Assembly (NCBI GenBank): GCA_002471575.1
Contig: DKQG01000058.1
Coordinates: forward strand, 180,917-244,916
Direction: 5' to 3'
From: Alphaproteobacteria bacterium UBA7314
GTDB lineage: Bacteria > Pseudomonadota > Alphaproteobacteria > MPNO01 > UBA830
Length of the DNA stretch: 64,000 nt
In this document: one piece after another, positions 15,892-23,568 of the stretch
Position numbering within the stretch: position 1 is the stretch's first letter
Layout: the number at the start of each line of letters is the position of its first letter
Program-made: the position numbers and the translations under genes
Notes under the pieces: model-generated
What the model saw: the letters and a program-made list of their open reading frames with translations, nothing else
What the model was told of the DNA's origin: nothing
Databases searched by the model: none

Positions 15892-16059
15892 CTACCGCGC
15901 GACCTTGATCAGCCTGTCTCTCACCCGAAAGACCGATTCGCCGTCGCCCTGGACTTCTCCGTAAAACACCGTGATTTTCGGATCGGCTGCCGAAGCGGCA
16001 TCGGCGGCAATGCTTAAAATCGCAGTCATGGCCAAGCTGCATATGGAAAGACGTTTCAT
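15892..16059 (-). CDS. Small secreted protein, unknown
   Basis: A 55-residue frame begins with a convincing signal peptide (MKRLSICSLAMTAILS then ADAASAA) followed by a short mature part ending RVRDRLIKVAR. No family is recognised. It lies between the ligase and hemF on the opposite strand to the ligase. The mature peptide would be only about 30 residues, so it could also be the 5' end of a decayed gene. Confidence 0.4.
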   Translation of the reverse strand: MKRLSICSLAMTAILSIAADAASAADPKITVFYGEVQGDGESVFRVRDRLIKVAR

Positions 16060-16276
16060 CTCATTTCGATCCGTTGGCCCTAATGCCCATCTAAAAAAAT
16101 CGAGAGTCAACCGACGCATACACAGGCCGTTGGCAAAAAACATCGTTGGTGCCGATACAGAAACAGCGAGCATGACCCGGCGGACAAACAGCTACATGCG
16201 TGCAATCATGGGTCAGTTGGCCGCTACTCCCGTCGTCGTTCCAACGGCCTGCCTCCCCGGGAAGGGCGTCACCCGA
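16060..16276. other. Intergenic, no feature seen
   Basis: No supported gene or regulatory structure is recognised between the small secreted protein and hemF. Confidence 0.4.
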
Positions 16277-17140
16277 CTAAGGCCATTTCACCTCCGGTGG
16301 CAATGACATCAGGATCGCGTCCACATTGCCGCCGGTTTTGAGTCCGAAGATCGTGCCCCGGTCGTAGAGTAGATTGTATTCGACGTATCGGCCCCGGCGG
16401 TGCAACTGGTGTTCCCGCTGTTCGTTGGTCCAGGTTTCGTTCATGTGTGCGGCGACGATTTTCGGATAAACGTTCAGAAATGCCTGGCCCACATCCTGAG
16501 TGAAGGCGAAGTCGGCCTCCCAATCACCGCTGTCGACATAATCATAGAAAATCCCGCCAACGCCGCGCGGCTCGTCCCGGTGAGGCAGGAAGAAATACTT
16601 GTCGCACCATTCCTTGAACTTCGGATAGTACTCGGGATCGTGCTTGTCACAGGCTTCCCGAAACGCACGGTGGAAGGCCTCGGTATCGTCGTCATTGGGA
16701 TACATCGGCGTCAGATCGCCGCCGCCTCCGAACCAGGCCTTGGACGTAACAATAAACCGCGTGTTCATATGCGCGGCGGGCACCAGCGGCGAACGCATGT
16801 GGGACACCAGTGAGATGCCCGATGCCCAGAACCGGGGGTCTTCCTCCGCGCCGGGGATGTTCTTTCGGAACTCCTCTGAGAATTCGCCGTGAACGGTCGA
16901 GATATTGACGCCGACCTTTTCGAACACCCGGCCCTTCATCACTGACATGACGCCGCCGCCGCCGCCGGGTCGGTCCCAGGCGGTTTGTTCGAATCTGCCG
17001 GGCTCTCCGTCGCCGACTGCCTCATTGGGGCCGTCGACCCTGTCTTCGAGCTCTTCGAATGCCGCGCACATGCGGTCGCGTAGCTGCGCGAACCAGGCGC
17101 TGGCAGTCTCCTTTTTTTCGTACAACGATCTTTCCGTCAT
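16277..17140 (-). CDS. hemF: Oxygen-dependent coproporphyrinogen III oxidase
   Basis: This 287-residue enzyme converts coproporphyrinogen III to protoporphyrinogen IX by two oxidative decarboxylations. Family hallmarks are GGGGVMSVMKGRVFEKVGVN, AHMNTRF, WFGGGGDLTP, GVGGIFYDY, the RRGRYVEYNLLYDRGT signature and GLKTGGN. Length is standard. The frame is open upstream, but the ATG at 17140 matches the family start and overlaps the trmL stop as ATGA. Together with trmL it forms a two-gene minus-strand unit. Confidence 0.95.
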   Translation of the reverse strand: MTERSLYEKKETASAWFAQLRDRMCAAFEELEDRVDGPNEAVGDGEPGRFEQTAWDRPGGGGGVMSVMKGRVFEKVGVNISTVHGEFSEEFRKNIPGAEEDPRFWASGISLVSHMRSPLVPAAHMNTRFIVTSKAWFGGGGDLTPMYPNDDDTEAFHRAFREACDKHDPEYYPKFKEWCDKYFFLPHRDEPRGVGGIFYDYVDSGDWEADFAFTQDVGQAFLNVYPKIVAAHMNETWTNEQREHQLHRRGRYVEYNLLYDRGTIFGLKTGGNVDAILMSLPPEVKWP

Positions 17141-17610
17141 TGTGCCTTCCGTTTTTCCTTTTGATCGAAACCACCGGTCTGGCGCAGCGCCTCGCCGACC
17201 ACCATTGCCGCTGCCGTCACAACATTCAGCGACCGCGCACCCGATGCCATCGAGACAATCAGTCGCGCGTCCGCGGTATCGTGTACTTCTGCCGGAACGC
17301 CGGCGCTTTCGCGACCCAGCAGTAGTATGTCGCCGGCATCGAACAGGAAATCCGTATACCCGACGTCTCCCTGAGTGGTCAGCAGAATGGTCCGTGCGCC
17401 GGCACGTGCGGATCTCCATGCATCCCACGACGAGTGGCGTTCGATATCCGCCTGGCACCCGTAGTCCATCGCCACCCGTTTCAGGCGGCGGTCGTCCAGA
17501 ACGAATCCGCATGGCTCGATCACGTCCACCGGAATGTCGAGGCATGCCCCCAGACGGAAAATCGCGCCGGCATTCTGGGGAATATCTGGCTGAAAAAGTG
17601 CAATCCGCAT
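17137..17610 (-). CDS. trmL: tRNA (cytidine(34)-2'-O)-methyltransferase
   Basis: The 157-residue SPOUT methyltransferase modifies the wobble base of tRNA-Leu. It shows the N-terminal ALFQPDIPQNAGAIFRLGACL, a LLLGRESAGVP motif and the C-terminal SLNVVTAAAMVVGEA knot sequence that binds S-adenosylmethionine. Length matches TrmL. It is the first gene of the trmL-hemF pair. Confidence 0.92.
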   Translation of the reverse strand: MRIALFQPDIPQNAGAIFRLGACLDIPVDVIEPCGFVLDDRRLKRVAMDYGCQADIERHSSWDAWRSARAGARTILLTTQGDVGYTDFLFDAGDILLLGRESAGVPAEVHDTADARLIVSMASGARSLNVVTAAAMVVGEALRQTGGFDQKEKRKAQ

Positions 17611-17933
17611 GGGTGAGGATTAGCGGTGTATGTCGATCAGCGCAATCGCCTGCGATTTCAATTACTTCTGCATGAAATCAACGCCCTGTTAACCATGACG
17701 GCGTAGGGTTCCATGCGGCATCGATTTGGACTATACCGAGCCGGGGAGACGGTTAATGCCAGCTTGGGGCGAAGCAGATGTGCGGCGACGCGCCGCATGC
17801 ATCAAATTTACGCTCATGGTAGCTATAAAGCCGGTAGGATACGCTTTCCTCGAAGGAATTTTTCTGTCCGCATTTCAGCGGATACTCAATGGACACGAGA
17901 TGTCAGCGGATCAACGGAAACAAGGTGCGAAGT
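17611..17933. other. Divergent intergenic region before petA
   Basis: No gene is seen. The region must hold promoters for trmL-hemF and petABC. A perfect 7-bp hairpin (TGCGGCG at 17781-17787 and its complement at 17791-17797, ACG loop) lies about 140 bases before petA; its role is unknown. Confidence 0.4.
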
Positions 17934-18491
17934 ATGGCTGATACCGACGGTGCGCAGGCGCCCGAACACGGCCACGAGGGGGGAACCCGTCGTGATTTTT
18001 TGCAACTCGCGACCGGCGCCTTTGCCGCGGTCGGCGGTGCGGCGGTGGCGTGGCCCTTTATTCAGCAAATGAACCCGGCGGCGGATACCTTGGCGCTTGC
18101 GACCGTTGAGGTCGATATTTCAGCGGTTGAGGTCGGTCAGGCCATCAAGGTCAAATGGCGCGGTGTGCCGGTATTTATCCGTCACCGGACTAAAGCCGAG
18201 ATCGATGCAGCGAATGCGGTGAAGCCTGATGACCTAATTGACCCAGAGGAGGACGGGGCCCGCGCGCAGAAGCCGGAATGGTTGATATTGGTGGGTGTTT
18301 GCACCCATCTCGGCTGCATACCGCTCGGTACTTCGCAGGGTGAGACGAAAGGCGAGTTCGACGGCTGGTTCTGTCCCTGCCACGGTTCGCACTACGATAC
18401 ATCGGGTCGAATCCGTAAGGGACCAGCACCAAAAAATCTTCCTGTTCCGGAACACACTTTCGTCAGCGACACCCTCGTCAAGATAGGTTGA
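17934..18491 (+). CDS. petA: Ubiquinol-cytochrome c reductase Rieske iron-sulfur subunit
   Basis: The 185-residue protein carries the [2Fe-2S] cluster of the cytochrome bc1 complex. A twin-arginine-type anchor (TRRDFLQLATGAFAAVGG) gives one N-terminal membrane helix; the cluster-binding motifs are CTHLGC and CPCHGS with a GP(A)P loop after them. The ATG at 17934 is chosen over an in-frame upstream ATG at 17889 because AAGG precedes it and it matches family length. First gene of petABC; petB follows after 11 bases. Confidence 0.93.
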   Translation: MADTDGAQAPEHGHEGGTRRDFLQLATGAFAAVGGAAVAWPFIQQMNPAADTLALATVEVDISAVEVGQAIKVKWRGVPVFIRHRTKAEIDAANAVKPDDLIDPEEDGARAQKPEWLILVGVCTHLGCIPLGTSQGETKGEFDGWFCPCHGSHYDTSGRIRKGPAPKNLPVPEHTFVSDTLVKIG

Positions 18492-18502
18492 GGTAGAGAA
18501 AC

Positions 18503-19828
18503 ATGTCAAAATTTCAGAAACCTGCTTGGCTGGATAACGGCTTAGTTCGATGGGTGGATCACCGTCTCCCGGTTTTCTCATTCATGAGCCACGAGCTCTA
18601 TGAATACCCGACGCCGCGCAATCTTAATTACTGGTGGAATTTTGGTTCGCTGGCGGGAATCGTGCTGGTGATCATGATCGTGACAGGGATCACGCTGGCG
18701 ATGCACTACACGCCGAGCACCGCATTGGCGTTTGATTCTGTGGAGCGCATCATGCGCGATGTGAATTATGGCTGGCTGATCCGTTACATACATATGAACG
18801 GCGCGTCGATGTTCTTCATCGTCATATATATTCACATCTTCCGCGGGCTCTATTTTGGGTCGTACAAGGCGCCACGCGAAATTCTTTGGATGCTGGGCGT
18901 CGTGATCCTACTGCTGATGATGGCGACTGCCTTTATGGGCTATGTACTTCCTTGGGGGCAAATGAGCTTCTGGGGTGCGACAGTGATCACTAATTTGTTC
19001 TCGGCCATCCCATGGGGGATCGGGGACTGGATCGTTACTCTGCTTTGGGGCGGTTTCGCGGTGGACAACCCTACACTGAACCGGTTCTTCAGCCTGCATT
19101 ACCTACTCCCATTCGTGATTGTCGGCGTGGTCGTTCTGCATATCTGGGCATTGCACGTGCACGGCTCGAACAATCCGATCGGCATCGACACGAAGGGCGA
19201 GCAGGACGTGCTTCCTTTTCATCCCTACTACACGGTCAAGGATATGTTCGGTCTCGGGGTCTTCCTAATCGTGTTCGCGCTATTTATCTTTTTCGCGCCA
19301 AACTATATGGGCCACCCTGACAACTATATCCCTGCGAACGCCCTTTCGACACCGGCGCATATCGTGCCCGAATGGTACTTCTTGCCGTTCTACGCGATCC
19401 TCCGGGCGGTGCCGGACAACTTTATCGGCGGTTGGACCACCGAATGGCTCGGTTTTATAATTTTCGAAGCAAAGCTTGCCGGTGTACTCGCGATGTTCGG
19501 TGCGATCGCCGTGTTGTTTGTCCTACCATGGCTCGACCGGTCGCCGGTTCGGTCGTCGCGGTTCCGGCCCATGTACAAGTGGTTCTTCTGGATATTCGCG
19601 ATCGATTGTGTGGTTCTCGGATACATGGGCGCTTTGCCGGCGGAGGGTATCTATATCGTGATTGGGCGTATCGCGACTGTTTACTATTTCGCTCATTTTT
19701 TGGTGGTCCTGCCACTGCTCGCGAAAGTTGAAAAAACAAGGGAGCTCCCAAAGAGTATATCCGAGCCCGTTCTTGGCGGAGGAGGTATTGCGGCTGGCGC
19801 TGCCGCCAAGCCGATGGAGAAAGCTTGA
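18503..19828 (+). CDS. petB: Cytochrome b of the bc1 complex
   Basis: This 441-residue integral membrane subunit holds the two b-type hemes and both quinone sites. It shows the NYWWNFGSLAG start of the core, heme-ligand histidines in YIHMNGASMFF and HYLLPFVI/LHIWALH, the Qo-site GYVLPWGQMSFWGA stretch and PEWYFLPFY (PEWY motif). Eight to nine membrane helices are apparent. The stop overlaps the petC start (TGATG). Confidence 0.95.
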   Translation: MSKFQKPAWLDNGLVRWVDHRLPVFSFMSHELYEYPTPRNLNYWWNFGSLAGIVLVIMIVTGITLAMHYTPSTALAFDSVERIMRDVNYGWLIRYIHMNGASMFFIVIYIHIFRGLYFGSYKAPREILWMLGVVILLLMMATAFMGYVLPWGQMSFWGATVITNLFSAIPWGIGDWIVTLLWGGFAVDNPTLNRFFSLHYLLPFVIVGVVVLHIWALHVHGSNNPIGIDTKGEQDVLPFHPYYTVKDMFGLGVFLIVFALFIFFAPNYMGHPDNYIPANALSTPAHIVPEWYFLPFYAILRAVPDNFIGGWTTEWLGFIIFEAKLAGVLAMFGAIAVLFVLPWLDRSPVRSSRFRPMYKWFFWIFAIDCVVLGYMGALPAEGIYIVIGRIATVYYFAHFLVVLPLLAKVEKTRELPKSISEPVLGGGGIAAGAAAKPMEKA

Positions 19829-20592
19829 TGAACGCGATCAGAACACTCCTCGCGGCAGCTTGCGTGGCTCTCCTTGCGACCCCGGTAGTTGCAGCTGGCG
19901 GTGGCAAAGAGGCACCAGCCCGTCAATGGGCACACTCCGGCTTGTTTGGGACGTTTGACCGAGCAGCGTTACGTCGAGGTGCTCGGGTATATATGGAAGT
20001 TTGTTCTGCTTGCCACGGCCTGCGGCTGGTCGCATACCGAAACCTTATGGAGATTGGGTTCTCGGAAAACGAAGTAAAGAAGATTTCGGCCGAGAAAGAG
20101 GTTCCGGCAGAACCTAATGACGATGGAGAGGTCGAGTTACGTCCCGCTCTACCTGCGGATAAGTTCGTGTCCCCTTTCAACAATGAAAACGCTGCGCGGG
20201 CAGCCAATGGTGGAGCTTACCCGCCAGATTTGTCCCTGATAGTAAAAGCACGTCCCGGTGGCGCGGATTATCTTCATGCGCTGCTGACCGGATACAAGGA
20301 TGAAGCCCCCGCCGGCGTGACCGTGCCTGAAGGGATGAATTACAACGAGTACTTCGCTGGCAACATGATTGCCATGGCCGCCCCGCTGTCGGAGGAGGCC
20401 GTCGAGTATGCGGATGGAACAAAGGCGACGGTCGAGCAGATGTCGGAGGATGTCTCCGTATTCCTCGCGTGGGCGGCAGAGCCAGAGTTGGAAGAACGAA
20501 AGCGGATGGGAATCAAGGTGATCCTGTTCTTGCTGGTACTGACCGGTCTTCTCTATGTCGTAAAACGCCGGATTTGGGCGGACGTGCACTAG
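19828..20592 (+). CDS. petC: Cytochrome c1 of the bc1 complex
   Basis: The 254-residue protein has a cleavable signal peptide (ending near PVVAA), the heme-c motif VCSACHGL, the sixth-ligand Met region around AGNMIAMAAPL, and a C-terminal anchor helix (IKVILFLLVLTGLLYVV) followed by a short positive tail. It transfers electrons from the Rieske centre to a soluble or membrane cytochrome c. It is translationally coupled to petB by a one-base overlap, and a hairpin terminator follows. Confidence 0.94.
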   Translation: MNAIRTLLAAACVALLATPVVAAGGGKEAPARQWAHSGLFGTFDRAALRRGARVYMEVCSACHGLRLVAYRNLMEIGFSENEVKKISAEKEVPAEPNDDGEVELRPALPADKFVSPFNNENAARAANGGAYPPDLSLIVKARPGGADYLHALLTGYKDEAPAGVTVPEGMNYNEYFAGNMIAMAAPLSEEAVEYADGTKATVEQMSEDVSVFLAWAAEPELEERKRMGIKVILFLLVLTGLLYVVKRRIWADVH

Positions 20593-20619
20593 ATCGCGCT
20601 AAAATTATCGATGTGCTGA

Positions 20620-20648
20620 CAGGCGGGTCTCGGTGATCCGCCTGTTTT
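20620..20648 (+). terminator. Rho-independent terminator of petABC
   Basis: A 7-bp perfect stem (CAGGCGG / CCGCCTG) with an 11-base loop is followed by TTTT, 28 bases after the petC stop. Confidence 0.7.
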
Positions 20649-20666
20649 CATTCAGGGAGGAATAGG

Positions 20667-21047
20667 ATGTTCAGTCACGTCACTGTCGGCACCAACGACC
20701 TTGCCAAAGCAGGTGCGTTTTACGATGCGGTGTTTGAGGCGCTCGGCATGTCGCGTGGTTTCGAGGGGGAGGCCTTCATTTCCTATAGCGAGAGATCGGG
20801 TGGACGGTTCTTCGTGATGTCGCCGTTCAATGGCGAACCCGCGAATGTGGGCAACGGTGTACATGCGGCCTTCAGGGCGGCTGACAGGGTATCTGTCGAC
20901 GCCTTTCATGCCGCGGCCCTTGCCAATGGCGGCTTCGACGAGGGCGCGCCCGGACTGCGTCCTCATTATCATGCAGATTACTACGGGGCCTATGTCCGCG
21001 ACCCCGACGGCAACAAGCTTCAGGCTGTCTCCCACGAGGCTGAATAA
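20667..21047 (+). CDS. VOC family protein (glyoxalase/bleomycin-resistance-like)
   Basis: The 126-residue single-domain VOC protein begins FSHVTVGTNDLAKAGAFYDA and ends YYGAYVRDPDGNKLQAV, with metal ligands likely at the His in the first strand and in HYHADYYGAY. GGGAGGAA precedes the ATG. It stands alone between petC and mtnP. Substrate unknown; this subgroup is often annotated as lactoylglutathione-lyase-like without proof. Confidence 0.85.
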   Translation: MFSHVTVGTNDLAKAGAFYDAVFEALGMSRGFEGEAFISYSERSGGRFFVMSPFNGEPANVGNGVHAAFRAADRVSVDAFHAAALANGGFDEGAPGLRPHYHADYYGAYVRDPDGNKLQAVSHEAE

Positions 21048-21398
21048 ACCGGCTAAACAGTAGACGGCGTGTTAGTGGCCGCAGCCTTTGCCACCGCTGT
21101 AACGATGACGATGATTTTCGCCCCCGACTCTCAGGCGTCATCGATAGGTTTTTCGATGGTCGCAGGACAGGAGGCTGTGCTGATGGATTCGCCGCTAGCC
21201 CCGTTCGCGCCCAACGGCATACAGCGGTGCAGTAATGAGCCCCGATCCATTCAACCGCCTGAGTATTGCCGACATAACGCCTCCCTCATTTTGTCGGTCT
21301 ATAACCATTTCGATACCCAGCGGAAGCGCTGGGAATATCGTGCTTGAACCTCATGTCCGTTTCCCGCAAAACGGGACTTGGACCTTACGGAGAATTTC
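21048..21398. other. Intergenic before mtnP, one weak ORF
   Basis: A GTG-started 92-codon frame (21069-21347) opens with a signal-peptide-like stretch but continues into unremarkable sequence with no ribosome-binding site, so it is not called a gene. A short hairpin CCCAGCG-GAAG-CGCTGGG (about 21316-21333) and a 5-bp hairpin TCCCG-CAAAA-CGGGA (about 21362-21376) precede mtnP; no riboswitch is recognised. Confidence 0.35.
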
Positions 21399-22286
21399 AT
21401 GACCGACCCCGGTACTCCTCCCGTTATCGGCGTTATTGGCGGTAGCGGCGTCTACGAAATCGACGGGCTGACGAATACTGAGTGGCGGCAGATCGTGTCG
21501 CCCTTCGGGATGCCGTCTGACGCATTGCTGTTCGGCGAGCTGGACGGGCAGCAGATCGTGTTTTTGCCGCGTCATGGGCGCGGCCACCAGGTGCCGCCAA
21601 GCAGACTGAACTTCCGGGCCAATATCGACGCCATGAAACGTGCTGGCGTGACCGAAATTCTCTCGATCAGCGCCGTCGGCTCGTTGAAAGAAGAATACGC
21701 GCCGGGCCATTTTGTCTTGGTCGATCAGTTCATCGATCGCACGTTTGCACGCCAGAAAACATTCTTTGAAGAAGGATGCGTCGCCCATGTGTCTCTGGCC
21801 GATCCGGTTTGCAGCCGACTTGGCGACCATATCTCCGGAGCACTGTCGGATACGGGCATCGAATATACCCGCGGCGGAACCTACATGGTGATGGAAGGAC
21901 CGCAATTTTCCACCCGCGCTGAGAGCAACCTTTATCGTTCTTGGGGGTGTGATGTCATCGGTATGACCAATATGCCCGAAGCCAAACTCGCCCGCGAAGC
22001 GGAGATGTGTTACGCGACTGTCGCCATGGTCACTGATTACGATTGCTGGCATGAAGATCACGACGACGTCACGGTCGAAGCCGTTATAAAAACCCTCCAT
22101 GACAACGCAGACAAGGCGCGTGTAATGATCAAATCGGTTGTTCCCCGGTTGTCTGGCCGAACCGACACCTGCGAGGCCGGATGCCATACGGCACTCGATT
22201 TTGCGATTATTACCCCACCGGACGCTCGCGATCCCGACGCCGTTGCCAAGCTGGATGCTGTGGCGCACCGGGTGCAGGGCCAGTGA
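21399..22286 (+). CDS. mtnP: S-methyl-5'-thioadenosine phosphorylase
   Basis: The 295-residue enzyme splits methylthioadenosine with phosphate into adenine and 5-methylthioribose-1-phosphate. Family motifs are IGVIGGSGVYEIDGL, PRHGRGH, LSISAVGSLKEE, the purine-site MEGPQFSTRAES and IGMTNMPEAKLAREAEM; the Ser in AVGSL rather than a PNP-type signature favours MTA over inosine/guanosine. The ATG at 21399 follows CGGAGAA and is preferred to an in-frame upstream start. It overlaps mtnA by 4 bases (GTGA). Confidence 0.93.
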   Translation: MTDPGTPPVIGVIGGSGVYEIDGLTNTEWRQIVSPFGMPSDALLFGELDGQQIVFLPRHGRGHQVPPSRLNFRANIDAMKRAGVTEILSISAVGSLKEEYAPGHFVLVDQFIDRTFARQKTFFEEGCVAHVSLADPVCSRLGDHISGALSDTGIEYTRGGTYMVMEGPQFSTRAESNLYRSWGCDVIGMTNMPEAKLAREAEMCYATVAMVTDYDCWHEDHDDVTVEAVIKTLHDNADKARVMIKSVVPRLSGRTDTCEAGCHTALDFAIITPPDARDPDAVAKLDAVAHRVQGQ

Positions 22287-23380
22287 ACGTCGACGGCACA
22301 TCGTTCCGTACCATCTGGCTCGGCAAAGATGGCGAGACCGTAGAAATCATCGACCAGACACGGTTGCCGTTCGAGTTCATCGTTGTGCAGCTGGACAACG
22401 CAGGCAAGGCCGCGTCCGCGATCCGCAATATGTGGGTGCGCGGCGCGCCGCTGATCGGGGCGACGGCCGCATACGGCATGGCGCTGGCGATGCGCGACGA
22501 TCCTTCCGACGACCGTCTTTCGGCTGCGGCGGACTTGCTGATGGCCACGCGCCCCACGGCGGTAAACCTGCGCTGGGCGGTTGACGAGATGAAGAAATTG
22601 CTGACGCCGCTCTCGCCCAATGCCCGCGCCAGGGCGGCTTATATCCGGGCAGGGGAAATTTGCGACGAAGACGTGGCGATCTGTTCCTTAATCGGCGATC
22701 ACGGCATGCCACTGATTCACCGGACCTGGGAAGCGCGCGGCAAACCGGAACGGGTGAACGTCCTGACCCACTGCAATGCCGGCTGGCTGGCAACGGTTGA
22801 CTGGGGTACGGCTCTAGCACCCATTTACAAGGCGCATGATGCGGGTATTCCGGTGCATGTCTGGGTGGATGAAACCCGACCCCGTAACCAGGGGGCCAGC
22901 CTTACTGCGTGGGAACTGGGCAAGCATGGCGTGCCTCATACGGTGATTGTCGACAATGTCGGCGGACATCTGATGCAGCACGGCCTCGTAGATCTCGTCA
23001 TCACCGGCACCGATCGGACCACGGCCGCGGGCGATGTCTGCAACAAGATCGGTACCTATCTGAAGGCATTGGCCGCGCATGACAATGGTGTGCCCTTCTA
23101 CGTCGGTCTGCCCGGCCCCACCATTGACTGGACCATCGATGACGGCGTACGAGACGTGCCAATCGAACAGCGCGATGCCGCAGAAGTAACGGAAATCACC
23201 GGCCGGTCTCCATCCGGTGAAATCGCCGCGGTCAGTATCGTGCCGGAGGGCAGTTTTGCGGCGAATTACGCGTTCGACGTCACGCCTGCCCGGTTGATCA
23301 CCGGCCTGATCACCGAGCGTGGCGTAAGTACCGCGTCAAAGGCAGGGTTGGCGGAATTGTTTCCCGAATTTGCTGGGTAG
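22283..23380 (+). CDS. mtnA: Methylthioribose-1-phosphate isomerase
   Basis: The 365-residue eIF2B-alpha-like isomerase converts 5-methylthioribose-1-phosphate to the ribulose form. It shows NMWVRGAPLIGATAAYGMAL, the catalytic Cys in THCNAGWLATVD, the catalytic Asp in ITGTDRTTAAGDVCNKIGTY (NADRI in others, here GTDRT), and the GVPFYVGLPGPTID stretch. Start is GTG overlapping the mtnP stop. The next gene, an aldolase fused to a dehydrogenase, is 188 bases away on the same strand, whereas mtnB, mtnC and mtnD of the classical pathway are absent from the window. Confidence 0.92.
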   Translation: MNVDGTSFRTIWLGKDGETVEIIDQTRLPFEFIVVQLDNAGKAASAIRNMWVRGAPLIGATAAYGMALAMRDDPSDDRLSAAADLLMATRPTAVNLRWAVDEMKKLLTPLSPNARARAAYIRAGEICDEDVAICSLIGDHGMPLIHRTWEARGKPERVNVLTHCNAGWLATVDWGTALAPIYKAHDAGIPVHVWVDETRPRNQGASLTAWELGKHGVPHTVIVDNVGGHLMQHGLVDLVITGTDRTTAAGDVCNKIGTYLKALAAHDNGVPFYVGLPGPTIDWTIDDGVRDVPIEQRDAAEVTEITGRSPSGEIAAVSIVPEGSFAANYAFDVTPARLITGLITERGVSTASKAGLAELFPEFAG

Positions 23381-23568
23381 CGATCAGGTTCCAAGCGCGG
23401 CGACTAACCAGTATTTAGTCGACAGGGTCCCCCTTTTGGTAAATACCCAGTAAATGCCTGATAAATATAGAGAAAAATATGTATCCGGCTCAACGGGTTG
23501 GGCTTGAGTATGCCGGCCGTCTGGATCACATTGTGCCCGCCGGGATATGGCAGAACAGGATACGTTCG

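Noticed and set aside
21069..21347. GTG-started ORF with a signal-peptide-like start before mtnP
   Set aside because: No ribosome-binding site, no recognisable mature domain; kept only as a note.
21048..21398. SAM or SAH riboswitch ahead of the methylthioadenosine salvage genes
   Set aside because: Only two short hairpins are seen; no riboswitch core sequence was recognised.
21351..22301. 316-codon minus-strand ORF opposite mtnP
   Set aside because: Antisense shadow of a clearly conserved enzyme gene.
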